A stretch of DNA of 64,000 bases from Gammaproteobacteria bacterium (GCA_030739975.1 JASLYC010000084.1:1-64000), one strand, 5' to 3'. Numbered from the stretch's first letter, positions 19,275 through 28,605 are shown. Notes: a model not told the origin generated them from the letters alone. Translations and numbers: made by a program.

Positions 19275-20363
19275 TCAGTAAAGGTATTCTCTATAAACTC
19301 TTTTAGTAATTTTTGTAAATATTTCATAGGATATAGTGTCGGCGCAGCGAGCTACATCATTAATTGAAACATTCTCTCCAAACAGTTCGGCAATATCATT
19401 GATTTTAGTTCCAGGAATATTTGTCAGGTCTATCGTAAGCATGTCCATTGAAACTCTACCAACAATATGAGTGATGCTACCATTTATATATACAGGGGTT
19501 CCGGTAATTGCATGTCTGGGATAGCCATCTCCATAACCAAAAGCTACCACTCCAACTGTCATGTCCTTTGGACAAATAAATGTGCCTCCATAACCGATAT
19601 TGTCGCCCTTGTTGTAATTTTTTATAGAAATAATTGGAGCTGTAACAATCATTGTTGTCAATAAATTTTGGTCGTGCTGGTTGTAGTCAATTGGTGATGC
19701 CCCATAAAGCATAATGCCTGGACGAATAAAGTCTTGAGAAGGATACACCTTAGTTAATACGCCAGCAGAATTTGAAATTGACAGTTTGAATTTATATTTT
19801 TTTTTCAGTGCATTATATATTGAGCTTATTTTATGCATTTGTCTGTCGGTAACCATGTTTCCAACTTCGTCTGCACAAGCAAAATGGGTCATTAGCACAA
19901 TTTCTTTTACATTTTTACTAGAAGAAAGCTTTTCAAATGCATCAACAATCGTATCATCTTGAAATCCTAGCCTCCCCATTCCAGAGTCATACTTTAAAAA
20001 CACTGTCAATGGCTCAGAGTAATCTTTATTGAGTATCCAATTTAAGCCTTTATTAGAATTAACACAGATTAAAAAGTTATTTTTGTTGGCGTAATCAATC
20101 TCATCAAACTCAAAAACACCTTCCAACAAGAGTATCGGGCTTTTTACTCCAGATTGGCGAATTTCTATCGCCTCTTCTATGCAAGCAACACCAAACAAAT
20201 CTACCTCGCTATCCAAATAACTTGCAACTTTTATCGCGTTATGGCCATACGCATTAGCTTTCACAATTGCAACTGCCTGTGCGCCTGGTACACAAGATTT
20301 TGCGTACAAATAGTTATGCTTAATTGCTGCTAAATTAATCCTAGCAACTGTATTCCTACTCAT
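19275..20363 (-). CDS. alr: Alanine racemase (PLP-dependent)
   Basis: A 362-aa enzyme interconverting L- and D-alanine. PLP Lys35 lies in AIVKANAYGHN, and IGYGGTF, with the second catalytic Tyr region, is present in the C-terminal beta domain. It is the downstream member of a dadA-alr pair whose stop and start overlap (TAATG). As in the dadAX operon of other proteobacteria, this arrangement suggests a role in alanine catabolism, although it could also be the biosynthetic racemase. Confidence 0.92.
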   Translation of the reverse strand: MSRNTVARINLAAIKHNYLYAKSCVPGAQAVAIVKANAYGHNAIKVASYLDSEVDLFGVACIEEAIEIRQSGVKSPILLLEGVFEFDEIDYANKNNFLICVNSNKGLNWILNKDYSEPLTVFLKYDSGMGRLGFQDDTIVDAFEKLSSSKNVKEIVLMTHFACADEVGNMVTDRQMHKISSIYNALKKKYKFKLSISNSAGVLTKVYPSQDFIRPGIMLYGASPIDYNQHDQNLLTTMIVTAPIISIKNYNKGDNIGYGGTFICPKDMTVGVVAFGYGDGYPRHAITGTPVYINGSITHIVGRVSMDMLTIDLTNIPGTKINDIAELFGENVSINDVARCADTISYEIFTKITKRVYREYLY

Positions 20364-21619
20364 TACTGATAGCGCTCTATACCTAAACCGTCAAGGTCAA
20401 CCTGTGTATTATCGCCAGAAATAATTAACGATATCAACTTTCCAGAGCCTAACCCCATTGTCCAACCTAAGGTACCGTGTCCAGTATTCAAGAAGAGGTT
20501 CCTATATTGTGTTTTTCCTATAATAGGAGTTCCATCAGGTGTCATTGGACGCAATCCAGCCCAAAACTCATTGTCCGTTGTTTCTTTGGTAGCCTTAGGA
20601 AAAATGTTATTAATGACAAAGGTAGTTATCTCTTCTCCTTTATTTGATAGGCTCTTGTCGTAGCCAGTTAACTCTGCAATCCCTGCAACCCTGACCTTGT
20701 CTCCTAGCCTGGTAATTGCTACCTTGTAAGTTTCATCCACCAAAGAGCCCTGCGGCGCATCCAGATCCTCTTTAACAGGCAAAGTAATTGAATAACCTTT
20801 GACAGGATAGATAGGTAACAAGACCCCTAAAGGCTTCAATACCGATGACGAATCACACCCCAAAGCAACCACATAATTGTCAGCCATATATTCGCCATTA
20901 CTAGTCTCTATAGATGACACATTGCCATCTATAGTGTTAATTTTATTTATTTCAACTCCGTATTCAAAATTCACGCCTAGAGTTTTACACTTCTCAACCA
21001 GTTTGTTGACAAACATAAAACAATTTGCGCTCTGGTCCTCTATTAAACGCAAACCTCCCTTAATTTTATTTTTTACATGCCTTAGACCTGGCTCAGCTTT
21101 AACACAACCTTCTGCATCTAGTACTTCATATTTAACACCATATTTTTCATAAATGGCTATGTCCTTTTTACATTCAGCTAGCTGCTTATTTGTCCTAAAA
21201 ATTTGGAGCACTCCGTTATTTCTTAACTCAAAATCAAAATCATTCTCATTGATAAATTCCGCGACAGTTTTTTTTGAGAAAGAAGAAACACGCATCATTC
21301 TAGATTTATTTGTAATATACCTATTGGTTGTGCAGTTTCTTAGAATGCTAATAATGAACTTTATAGTTATAAATGACAACCTAGGATTAACAATAAGTGG
21401 TGCATACTTACTAAACATCCATCTTATTGCTTTATATGGAACTCCGGGAGCTGCCCAGGGTGATGACATAGCATAAGATAGCTGACCGGCATTGGCATGG
21501 CTTGTTCCCATAGCTGCACCATCTTCACGATCAATCACAGTTACATCATAGCCAGCTTTAGCCAAATAATAGGCAGAGCTTACTCCAATTATTCCACTTC
21601 CCGCTACTAGTACTTTCAT
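20363..21619 (-). CDS. dadA: D-amino acid dehydrogenase, DadA type
   Basis: A 418-aa FAD-dependent DAO-family oxidoreductase. It begins with the Rossmann motif VLVAGSGIIGVSSAYYLAKAGYDV and contains YAMSSPWAAPGVPYKAIRW, typical of DadA small subunits. It oxidises D-alanine and other D-amino acids to 2-oxo acids, passing electrons to the respiratory chain at the membrane. It is followed by alr. A 10-bp perfect inverted repeat lies 14 bases upstream of its start. Confidence 0.9.
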   Translation of the reverse strand: MKVLVAGSGIIGVSSAYYLAKAGYDVTVIDREDGAAMGTSHANAGQLSYAMSSPWAAPGVPYKAIRWMFSKYAPLIVNPRLSFITIKFIISILRNCTTNRYITNKSRMMRVSSFSKKTVAEFINENDFDFELRNNGVLQIFRTNKQLAECKKDIAIYEKYGVKYEVLDAEGCVKAEPGLRHVKNKIKGGLRLIEDQSANCFMFVNKLVEKCKTLGVNFEYGVEINKINTIDGNVSSIETSNGEYMADNYVVALGCDSSSVLKPLGVLLPIYPVKGYSITLPVKEDLDAPQGSLVDETYKVAITRLGDKVRVAGIAELTGYDKSLSNKGEEITTFVINNIFPKATKETTDNEFWAGLRPMTPDGTPIIGKTQYRNLFLNTGHGTLGWTMGLGSGKLISLIISGDNTQVDLDGLGIERYQ

Positions 21620-21632
21620 AACTTCTTTGCTT

Positions 21633-21660
21633 TAATAAAATGTAGGCAAGCATTTTATTA
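21633..21660. repeat. Perfect 10-bp inverted repeat in the dadA leader
   Basis: TAATAAAATG (21633-21642) and CATTTTATTA (21651-21660) with an 8-base spacer. It ends 14 bases upstream of the dadA start (minus strand). Could be an operator or a leader hairpin near the ribosome binding site. Confidence 0.55.
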
Positions 21661-21703
21661 TCTTTATCAATAAAAATGCAAAATTCAGTATAAATGAATA
21701 ATT

Positions 21704-21786
21704 GTTACAAAATATGATATTTAGTTACAAACAAAGTATATTACACATTAAGCTTTACAATGCCACTATTATCTTCGTCTTGTAAC
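21704..21786. repeat. GTTACAA repeats in the dadA / racemase divergent region
   Basis: GTTACAA occurs at 21704-21710 and 21724-21730, exactly 20 bases apart (two helical turns), and inverted (TTGTAAC) at 21780-21786. All lie between the divergent dadA and Asp/Glu-racemase-like genes, so they may be activator or repressor sites. No regulator is encoded nearby. Confidence 0.35.
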
Positions 21787-21808
21787 ATACGCAATACAGA
21801 GTACCAAA

Positions 21809-22540
21809 ATGCTAATTAACTCAAATTATCAAATAAACAAGCTGGACATACCAAATGATGGATGCTCTGTTATACCTAAAGTGGGCATGATAATTCTAGA
21901 TACTGACCTTACTTGTGAGCGAGATTTCGCTCGCCTTAAGGTTGAGCGTAATTCTAATTTCGACCTCTACTACAACCGTGTAGCTTTCAAAAACCCTATG
22001 ACGGTTGAAAGTTTAAGGGAAATATTAACCAAACTCCCTGTAGCCGCAGATGCAATATTGCCAGGAATTGAGCTTGATGCCTTGATATTTAATTGCACCT
22101 CTTCGTCAGCCCTTCTAGGAGATGAAACTGTAATTAATGCTATACCATCAAAGGCAGCCCATACATTTACTACCGCATCTGCAGTGGTTGCAGAAATGAA
22201 AAAAGCCGATGCCAAAAATATAAGCATGCTTTGCCCTTATCCAGAAAGTGTAAGCATTGGTTTAGCAGACTATTTTTGTTCATGTGGGCTAAATGTTACC
22301 TCTCTTACATATTTAGATATTCAAGACGACAGAGATGTTGCAAATATCAGTGCTGAGCAAATAATCAGTTCAGCCCTCAAAGCTCTCGAACCTAGCTCAG
22401 ACTCTTTGTTTATTTCTTGCACAGCTTTAAGGTCTGCAGAACTGGTAAATACATTAGTTACAAAAACTAAGAAAAAAATATTTACCAGCAATTATTCTAC
22501 CTTTAGACACCTAGAGTCAGTCATAGGTCAAAACCGATAG
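21809..22540 (+). CDS. Asp/Glu racemase superfamily protein (maleate isomerase / EutA-like)
   Basis: A 243-aa protein of the superfamily that holds maleate cis-trans isomerase, arylmalonate decarboxylase and the ectoine-utilisation protein EutA. The paired catalytic cysteines are visible: Cys96 in IFNCTSSSALLGDE and Cys204 in FISCTALRSAE. KVGMIILDTDLTCERDF near the N terminus matches the family start. Divergent from dadA; the next gene is an EamA permease. The substrate cannot be deduced, but the dadA-alr neighbourhood hints at amino-acid-derived acids. Confidence 0.75.
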   Translation: MLINSNYQINKLDIPNDGCSVIPKVGMIILDTDLTCERDFARLKVERNSNFDLYYNRVAFKNPMTVESLREILTKLPVAADAILPGIELDALIFNCTSSSALLGDETVINAIPSKAAHTFTTASAVVAEMKKADAKNISMLCPYPESVSIGLADYFCSCGLNVTSLTYLDIQDDRDVANISAEQIISSALKALEPSSDSLFISCTALRSAELVNTLVTKTKKKIFTSNYSTFRHLESVIGQNR

Positions 22541-22548
22541 GTCTATCT

Positions 22549-23442
22549 GTGGGTTATATTTTTTCCATTATAGCCATAGCATTATGGGCATTTAATTTTA
22601 TTATTGCTGTTATTGCAAACAGTCATATATCGGCAATAGAGCTTTCATTTTATCGCTGGCTGGTGGCATTTATAATTCTCTTGCCCTGGATAGTTAAGCT
22701 GGCCCCTAAAAAGAAATTAATAATATCTAATTCCAAGTATATTATTTTGCCAGCAATTTTTGGTGTTGCAATATTTAACACTGCTCTGTACTTAGCTGCA
22801 AACTATAACTCATCATTTAATCTTTCTCTTATAGCTATAAGTGCCCCTATTGTGGTAATTGCTATAAACCGATTTGTTTTTAATATTGTTTACTCTAGAG
22901 CCTTATGGTTTGGAGTTTTAGTTGCTACTATTGGAGTTATGGTTTTAATTAGTAGAGGCGATATAAATGCTCTTACTAAAATGAATTTCTCAATTGGCGA
23001 CCTATTGATGTTTGTTGCAGCTACGTCTTGGGGTATTTATACCGCAACACTTGAACACAAGCAGCCCAGAGAATTTACTCAGATAGAGTTTTTAGCTCTT
23101 ATAACTACAATCGGTCTGTTAATACTTATTCCGGTATTTTATTGGCAGGTTAAAAGCTATGGTTTTAGTCAATACAGCTCTGATAACATGGCTATGATTT
23201 TGTATTTAGGAATATTCCCGTCCGTAATCTCTTTTTACAGTTGGAACAAGTCAATTGAGAAAATTGGAGCAACCAAAACTGGAGCAACCTACTACTTTAT
23301 CCCGGTTTTCGTGTTTATATATAGTAGTATTTTTTTGGATGAAAAGATAACCTATACCGAAATGCTAAGTTTTTTACTCATATTTTCAGGACTACTGACA
23401 ATAAATTTTACTAGAAGTAATCAACCAACTAGTGCTCACTAA
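22549..23442 (+). CDS. EamA-family (DMT superfamily) transporter
   Basis: A 297-aa protein with about ten hydrophobic segments in two EamA repeats; typical features are ELSFYRWLVAF in TM2, PSVISFYSWNKSIEKIGATKTG and the final exporter helix. Start is GTG 22549 with AGG seven bases upstream. It probably exports an amino acid or related metabolite and is co-transcribed with the racemase-like gene. Its 3' end overlaps the convergent plsC by four bases. Confidence 0.8.
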   Translation: MGYIFSIIAIALWAFNFIIAVIANSHISAIELSFYRWLVAFIILLPWIVKLAPKKKLIISNSKYIILPAIFGVAIFNTALYLAANYNSSFNLSLIAISAPIVVIAINRFVFNIVYSRALWFGVLVATIGVMVLISRGDINALTKMNFSIGDLLMFVAATSWGIYTATLEHKQPREFTQIEFLALITTIGLLILIPVFYWQVKSYGFSQYSSDNMAMILYLGIFPSVISFYSWNKSIEKIGATKTGATYYFIPVFVFIYSSIFLDEKITYTEMLSFLLIFSGLLTINFTRSNQPTSAH

Positions 23443-24023
23443 TCAAGCATATTTAGCATAGCTTTTTCAAGGCTTGTGCGATCTATATTTTTGCCTAAAT
23501 CCTTGCCAAAATGTATATGCACTTTCCTTCTAAAGAAAAACCTCTGACTAGCCTTTACCTCTTTTGGCGCTTTGGAGAGTAGACTACCCCACATATTCTC
23601 TACAACAAAAGGCAGAACAGTGACATCTGTATTGGTCTCAGATAATATTTTTTCAAAACCTCTTTTTAATTGCAAAAGATTCCCTGTTCTGGATATTTCT
23701 CCTTCTGGAAATATACCGACCATTTGCTTGTTTTCTAGTGCACTGACAACATTTCTAAGTGCATTTCTACTATTCGAAGGATTGACACAAATTATTTTTA
23801 TAGCTCGCCAAAACCACCTAAGGAGTGGAATGTTGTAATAGTCTTCATGCATTACGAAGTGAATAGTCCTTGGTGTAGCCCATTGTGCAAACACCCAATC
23901 AATATAACTGATGTGATTTCCAAGAAGCATTACAGGGCCCTCTCTTGGTAAGTTCTCAACTCCGCTAATTTGTAGTTTATACCTCAAACCAAAAACAGCG
24001 ATTACTAGCAATCGGCGCACCAC
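23439..24023 (-). CDS. 1-acyl-glycerol-3-phosphate acyltransferase family protein
   Basis: A 194-aa PlsC-domain protein, slightly short for the family. The catalytic HX4D is in N36-H-I-S-Y-I-D42, the glycerophosphate motif is FPEGEISR, and the later VLPFVVENMWGSLLS resembles the PlsC part of 2-acyl-glycerophosphoethanolamine acyltransferase (Aas). It starts immediately after an LplT-like MFS gene, so lysophospholipid re-acylation at the inner membrane is the likely role. Confidence 0.82.
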   Translation of the reverse strand: MVRRLLVIAVFGLRYKLQISGVENLPREGPVMLLGNHISYIDWVFAQWATPRTIHFVMHEDYYNIPLLRWFWRAIKIICVNPSNSRNALRNVVSALENKQMVGIFPEGEISRTGNLLQLKRGFEKILSETNTDVTVLPFVVENMWGSLLSKAPKEVKASQRFFFRRKVHIHFGKDLGKNIDRTSLEKAMLNMLD

Positions 24024-25354
24024 TAAAAGCTTGATTTAAGTTTACTGAGCACCAAGCTAAAACCTATTATTGCTATTGCAGCGTTCAAATAAAGAATGTA
24101 TTCACTATTTACATTTAGCGCCGCCACTGAGGCTGTAATAATTAAAAAAACTAGCATCAAGAAGTTCTGTATCCAGTTCTTTCCAGCCAAAACACTGCCC
24201 AATCTATCTAGCTCGGTATTGCCCTGTATAAGTGCATTAAATGGCACTATAGACATGCCTGCTCCAAGCCCAAAAATAAAAATATCTGCAGCCACTGCCA
24301 CCAATAACAATTGAACTGGCTCAGTAAGCCCTATATCTACTGTTGTGTTTGTAAGAATGCTTGATAACGAAAGTAGAGGCATTAAGCTAGAACATATAAC
24401 AATTAGGGATGAACCTATATAGATATTACCTACCTTTACTGCATTTTGACTTCTTCTGCCTGACAAGTAGGCGCCTATCATAATACCAACAATTGACAAT
24501 GCCAACATTGCCTGAACCATTAATGGGCTCTGAATGCCTAAATTAACTTTTGCGTGTGCAGGAAACACGGCTATTAAGTTTTGTGAGATAGCCCAAAACA
24601 TTGCTGTGCCGAGTATTGAATACCATGTAACTTTATTGCTACGCAAAAGAGATAAGTTTCTAATTAAGTAATAACCCATAATAATTTTATTAACAGACAG
24701 CCTTGCAGATGAAAATTTAGTCTCATAAAAACGAATCCCAAAGGTAGATAACCACTCAATTACTGATAGTGCTACCAACATCCATCCTACTGGGGCAATT
24801 AATATTACTATATCTTCAGGTGTTGAGTATTGTTGAGAATCAAGATAAACCTCAAATAAATAAGAAAAGAAAACTGTTCCCAGCAGAATGGATGTAAGTG
24901 TTATTGCCATAACATAGGCGTTACCAACACTTAAACCTTTTTTTCCCAAACACTCCTTGATGTAGCCGTATTTTGCTGGAGAATAAATGGCACTCTGTGT
25001 AGCAATCAAAAGAGTGAAACCAAAAGCCCAAACGTATTCTCCTTGGTAGTAAGAATAGGTAATGCCAAGAGTTATCAGTACCGCAAAAAAAGCACTCCAA
25101 CGCATAATAGTTGGCTTGGCAAACCTATCAGATAGGTGTCCAGAAACAGTAAAAAACACTATAAATGGCAGCAGTATTAGGCCATTTACTAGTGTAGTTA
25201 GTATGATTTGAGTCTGCTCATCATAAACCTTAAATATGGTATTTTGAATTGTAATCTTGTGCCCTAAATCTACAAAGGCGTTTATAAACAGAACAACCAA
25301 ATAAATTGAAAAAACACCAGCTCTTTCTCTAAGAATAATATTTTTATTCGTCAT
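24023..25354 (-). CDS. MFS transporter, LplT-like (lysophospholipid flippase candidate)
   Basis: A 443-aa polytopic protein of the MFS subgroup containing LplT. It has ATQSAIYSPAKYGYIKECL, the counterpart of the conserved Q-F-GP-KYG-LP segment of LplT, and about 12 hydrophobic helices. Its stop abuts the plsC-like start, reproducing as two genes the LplT-PlsC unit often found fused in other bacteria. Expected function: inward flipping of lysophospholipids for re-acylation. Confidence 0.78.
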   Translation of the reverse strand: MTNKNIILRERAGVFSIYLVVLFINAFVDLGHKITIQNTIFKVYDEQTQIILTTLVNGLILLPFIVFFTVSGHLSDRFAKPTIMRWSAFFAVLITLGITYSYYQGEYVWAFGFTLLIATQSAIYSPAKYGYIKECLGKKGLSVGNAYVMAITLTSILLGTVFFSYLFEVYLDSQQYSTPEDIVILIAPVGWMLVALSVIEWLSTFGIRFYETKFSSARLSVNKIIMGYYLIRNLSLLRSNKVTWYSILGTAMFWAISQNLIAVFPAHAKVNLGIQSPLMVQAMLALSIVGIMIGAYLSGRRSQNAVKVGNIYIGSSLIVICSSLMPLLSLSSILTNTTVDIGLTEPVQLLLVAVAADIFIFGLGAGMSIVPFNALIQGNTELDRLGSVLAGKNWIQNFLMLVFLIITASVAALNVNSEYILYLNAAIAIIGFSLVLSKLKSSF

Positions 25355-25497
25355 TAATGTACAAGTGTTTGTATTTATTATTCTTATTATGACAGAAAAT
25401 ATATTGACTTAATAGATAAAGCAATTTTGTAATTAATAATAATATGTACTTAGTTCAAACACATAATTACTTTTATATCTGTCAAGGTGAAAATAAA

Positions 25498-25526
25498 TTG
25501 ACAAATATCTTTTTTTACAATAATAT
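25498..25526 (+). promoter_or_regulatory. Promoter of the MttB-family gene
   Basis: A perfect TTGACA (25498-25503), 17-base spacer and TAATAT (25521-25526). The predicted transcript would start near 25533, giving a leader of about 57 bases to the GTG start. Confidence 0.7.
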
Positions 25527-25539
25527 CAACCTCATAACA

Positions 25540-25555
25540 TTGACTGAATGGTCAA
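25540..25555. repeat. TTGAC-N6-GTCAA palindrome downstream of the promoter
   Basis: TTGAC (25540-25544) and GTCAA (25551-25555) flank six bases just after the predicted start site. Further half-sites lie at 25404-25408 (TTGAC), 25481-25485 (GTCAA) and 25498-25502 (TTGAC, inside the -35 box). This is the pattern of an operator array; the cognate protein is unknown. Confidence 0.4.
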
Positions 25556-25589
25556 TTTAAATAGCCTTTTCATTTATGGAGATCATCCA

Positions 25590-27128
25590 GTGTCAGCCAA
25601 AAGAAACAGAAGAAATGGTGGAAGATTGGCAAAAATTGCTCATAGAAAAAAAACATCTCAGATGGAGGCGCCTAATTTTTTAACGCGCGACATACCTTGC
25701 TATGAATTACTAAATGAAGAAGAATTGGTTCGTATTGAGGATCACGCAGACTGGATTCTTCAAGAGGTAGGTATAGAATTTTGGGATGACAAAGAGTCTT
25801 TAAAACTATTTAAAGATGCTGGAGCAACAGTCAAAGGAAATAGAATCCGTTTTGACAAAGGGCACGCTTTAGAGCTATGTAAAACTGCTCCTAGAGAATT
25901 TGAAATGCACGCAAGAAACCCTAAAAGGTCGACAATTTTTGGAGGTAACAGACTAATTTTCGGCCCAGCATATGGTTCCCCTTTTGTTTACGATTTAAAG
26001 AATGGCAGAAGGCCAGGTACTATGAATGACTTTAATAATCTTATTAAACTTGCGCATATGACTCCTTGGCTTCACCATACAAGTGGCACTGTTTGTGAGC
26101 CTGTAGATATACCTGTTAACAAGAGGCATTTAGATATGGTATATGCACATCTTAAGTATTCTGATAAACCATTTATGGGGGGTGTTACTGCTCCTGAAAG
26201 AGCTGAAGATTCTATTGAAATGGCTAGAATAGTATTTGGTAAAGAGTTTTTGAAATCAAATTGCGTCATTCAGGGGAATATTAACGTTAATTCACCCCTA
26301 GTTTATGACAACACTATGTCTGAAGCTCTTAAAACATACGCTAGAGCAAATCAGGGGGTTGTAATTACGCCTTTCATTCTTGGAGGGGCAATGTCTCCAG
26401 TTACAATGCCTGCAGCGGTTGCCCAGGCGCATGCTGAAACTATGATTGGTGTTGCATTAACACAATTAATAAGCCCAGGATCCAGCGCTGTATATGGTAA
26501 TTTTTTAACTACAATGGATCTTAAGACTGGTGCACCAACATTTGGCACTCCAGAATCTTCATTAGCTACTCTTGCAGTTGGGCAGATGGCAAGAAGATTA
26601 GGGCTACCGTTTAGAGCTGGAGGTCATTACACAGCCTCTAAGGTGGCTGACGCACAATCAATGCAGGAGTCTGCTGATTCAATGTTTCCAGCATTCTTGG
26701 CGGGCGCTAACTTTGTCCACCAAGCGGCAGGTTGGCTTGAGGGTGGGTTAGTGGTTGGTTACGAGAAATTTATTCTTGATTCTGAACGTCTCGGGATACT
26801 TCACCGTATGGGATTAGGCATGAATATCGATGAAAAAACTTTAGCCTTTAGTGCTTATCGTGAAAATTTACCTGGAGAAAACTTTTTAGGGACAAAGCAT
26901 ACTGCTGAAAACTTTGAGAATGCAAACTTTAGATGTGAATTGGCTGATAATAATTCTTTTGAGCAGTGGGAAGAGGACGGTTCAAAAAATGCTGAGCAAA
27001 GAGCATATGAACGCTGGAATCAGATGCTTGAGGAGTACGTTGAACCGCACTTAGACGAATCAATAGATGAAGAGTTGATTGGCTTTATTACCAAAAAGAA
27101 AGAGAGTATGGTAGACGAATGGTATTAA
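25590..27128 (+). CDS. MttB-family methyltransferase without pyrrolysine (quaternary amine type)
   Basis: A 512-aa protein of the trimethylamine methyltransferase (MttB) family. The frame is uninterrupted, so there is no in-frame amber codon for pyrrolysine; it belongs with the MtgB/MtcB-type paralogues, some of which demethylate glycine betaine, proline betaine, carnitine or butyrobetaine. I place the start at GTG 25590, which has GGAG eight bases upstream and gives the usual basic N terminus (SAKRNRRNGGR); an ATG at 25548 lacks such a site. No corrinoid protein or reactivator is encoded in the window. It converges on the carnitine dehydrogenase gene, sharing the TTAA of both stops. Substrate inferred: glycine betaine or carnitine. 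Confidence 0.85.
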   Translation: MSAKRNRRNGGRLAKIAHRKKTSQMEAPNFLTRDIPCYELLNEEELVRIEDHADWILQEVGIEFWDDKESLKLFKDAGATVKGNRIRFDKGHALELCKTAPREFEMHARNPKRSTIFGGNRLIFGPAYGSPFVYDLKNGRRPGTMNDFNNLIKLAHMTPWLHHTSGTVCEPVDIPVNKRHLDMVYAHLKYSDKPFMGGVTAPERAEDSIEMARIVFGKEFLKSNCVIQGNINVNSPLVYDNTMSEALKTYARANQGVVITPFILGGAMSPVTMPAAVAQAHAETMIGVALTQLISPGSSAVYGNFLTTMDLKTGAPTFGTPESSLATLAVGQMARRLGLPFRAGGHYTASKVADAQSMQESADSMFPAFLAGANFVHQAAGWLEGGLVVGYEKFILDSERLGILHRMGLGMNIDEKTLAFSAYRENLPGENFLGTKHTAENFENANFRCELADNNSFEQWEEDGSKNAEQRAYERWNQMLEEYVEPHLDESIDEELIGFITKKKESMVDEWY

Positions 27129-28603
27129 ACTTTATCTCCAACCGCACGACTTAAGCCATCAGGTTTAGGCAGCTTTTTATGTGCGCTATAAATGCCTTCC
27201 ATTCTATTTATTACTAAATCACTAGGCATACTAGCTCCACGTGTTTTTAAGTCAACATGAATCAGCATGTGTTCCGCAGTAGCTAATAACCTTCCGTCAT
27301 CGTGATGGAGCCAGTGAAAAAGATGTAGTTTTTTATTTTTGCCATAAATGACCTGAGTTTTAGAATATATACTCTCTCCAATTAGAACTTCATCTAGATG
27401 CTGAATATGGGTTTCAACAGTAAAGTAAGACCCTACATTGGCGATATATTCTTTGTCAACACCAATAATTGCCATCAGCTCTGTAGTTGACTCTGAGAAG
27501 CATTCAAGGTACCTAGACTCTGTCATATGACCGTTGTAATCAGCCCACTCTTTAGGGATATGAGTTGAAAAGGTAACTATTGGTTGAGATACATCCAACT
27601 CTGAAAACTCAACTTTACTATTTGAGTTAGACAAAGCAGCATCGAATTCTTTCAGAGCATTTCCAGCACCCCATCTATTCTCTTTTAAAACTTTTAAAAA
27701 ATCAACCAGATTATCGTCACGTTTTTGCATCAGCTCGTCAATACTAAATTGACCTGATTGTTGATCAGACTGGCTAGAAACCTTATCTATTAACTCATCT
27801 GTGAATTCAGGAACATCCATCAAGTGTGTCCATGGCCATTCAAGACAGGGTCCAAACTGAGAAATAAAATGACGCATACCGGCGTCACCACCTGCTAGCC
27901 TATACGTTTCAAATAGTCCCATTTGTGCCCATCGAAGACCAAAACCGTAACGAATAGCATCATCAATTTCTTCAGTTGTAGCCACATCATCATTCACAAG
28001 CCATAAAGCTTCTCTCCAAACCGACTCAAGAAGTCTATCAGCAATGAATGCAGGTATTTCTTTTTTTATATGAAGCGGAAACATTCCAATATTAGTAATA
28101 ATATTACAGGTTTCGTTGATTACACCTTTAGATGTTTCTTTGCCTCCAACTATTTCAACTAGAGGTAAAAGATAGACTGGATTAAATGGGTGAGCAACAA
28201 CTAACCTCTCTGGATGCATCATTTCTGACTGTAAGTCTGAAGGAAGGATTCCTGAGGTTGACGAAGTAATAATTAAATCTTTTGAAGCAGTTGATTCAAT
28301 CTCATCATAAACAGATTGTTTTACTGATAGCCTTTCTGGGACGGCTTCAATGATTAATTCTGAAGATTTTGCAACATCAGAAACTGAGGATGAAAATGAA
28401 AGTCTACCTTTTTTTGGTAGAGAAGATTTGAGTAAATTTTTGTATGCCCTTTCTGCATTTCGAATAACTTTTCCAATATTATTTTGTGCGCCTTTTGAAG
28501 GTTCAAAGACAAAAACATCAATTCCATTGAGTAGTAGTCGGGCAATCCATCCACTCCCAATAACGCCCGCTCCTATAACGCCTGCAGACTTAATATTTTT
28601 CAT
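27125..28603 (-). CDS. cdhAB: L-carnitine dehydrogenase / betainyl-CoA thioesterase fusion
   Basis: A 492-aa two-domain protein. Residues about 1-315 are a 3-hydroxyacyl-CoA-dehydrogenase-like NAD domain (G11-A-G-V-I-G16 loop, HPFNPVYLLPLVEIV, EIDDAIRYGFGLRWA), the fold of carnitine 3-dehydrogenase. Residues about 345-480 are a hotdog thioesterase (YNGHMTESRYLECFSES). The domain order matches CdhA followed by CdhB. Together they oxidise L-carnitine to 3-dehydrocarnitine and release glycine betaine from betainyl-CoA. ATG 28603, preceded by GGGGAT, is better than an in-frame TTG at 28615. It follows the BKACE gene by two bases. Confidence 0.9.
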   Translation of the reverse strand: MKNIKSAGVIGAGVIGSGWIARLLLNGIDVFVFEPSKGAQNNIGKVIRNAERAYKNLLKSSLPKKGRLSFSSSVSDVAKSSELIIEAVPERLSVKQSVYDEIESTASKDLIITSSTSGILPSDLQSEMMHPERLVVAHPFNPVYLLPLVEIVGGKETSKGVINETCNIITNIGMFPLHIKKEIPAFIADRLLESVWREALWLVNDDVATTEEIDDAIRYGFGLRWAQMGLFETYRLAGGDAGMRHFISQFGPCLEWPWTHLMDVPEFTDELIDKVSSQSDQQSGQFSIDELMQKRDDNLVDFLKVLKENRWGAGNALKEFDAALSNSNSKVEFSELDVSQPIVTFSTHIPKEWADYNGHMTESRYLECFSESTTELMAIIGVDKEYIANVGSYFTVETHIQHLDEVLIGESIYSKTQVIYGKNKKLHLFHWLHHDDGRLLATAEHMLIHVDLKTRGASMPSDLVINRMEGIYSAHKKLPKPDGLSRAVGDKV

Positions 28604-28605
28604 GC

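Noticed and set aside
25590-27128. Pyrrolysine-containing MttB
   Set aside because: The frame has no in-frame TAG before its TAA stop, so no amber codon is translated.
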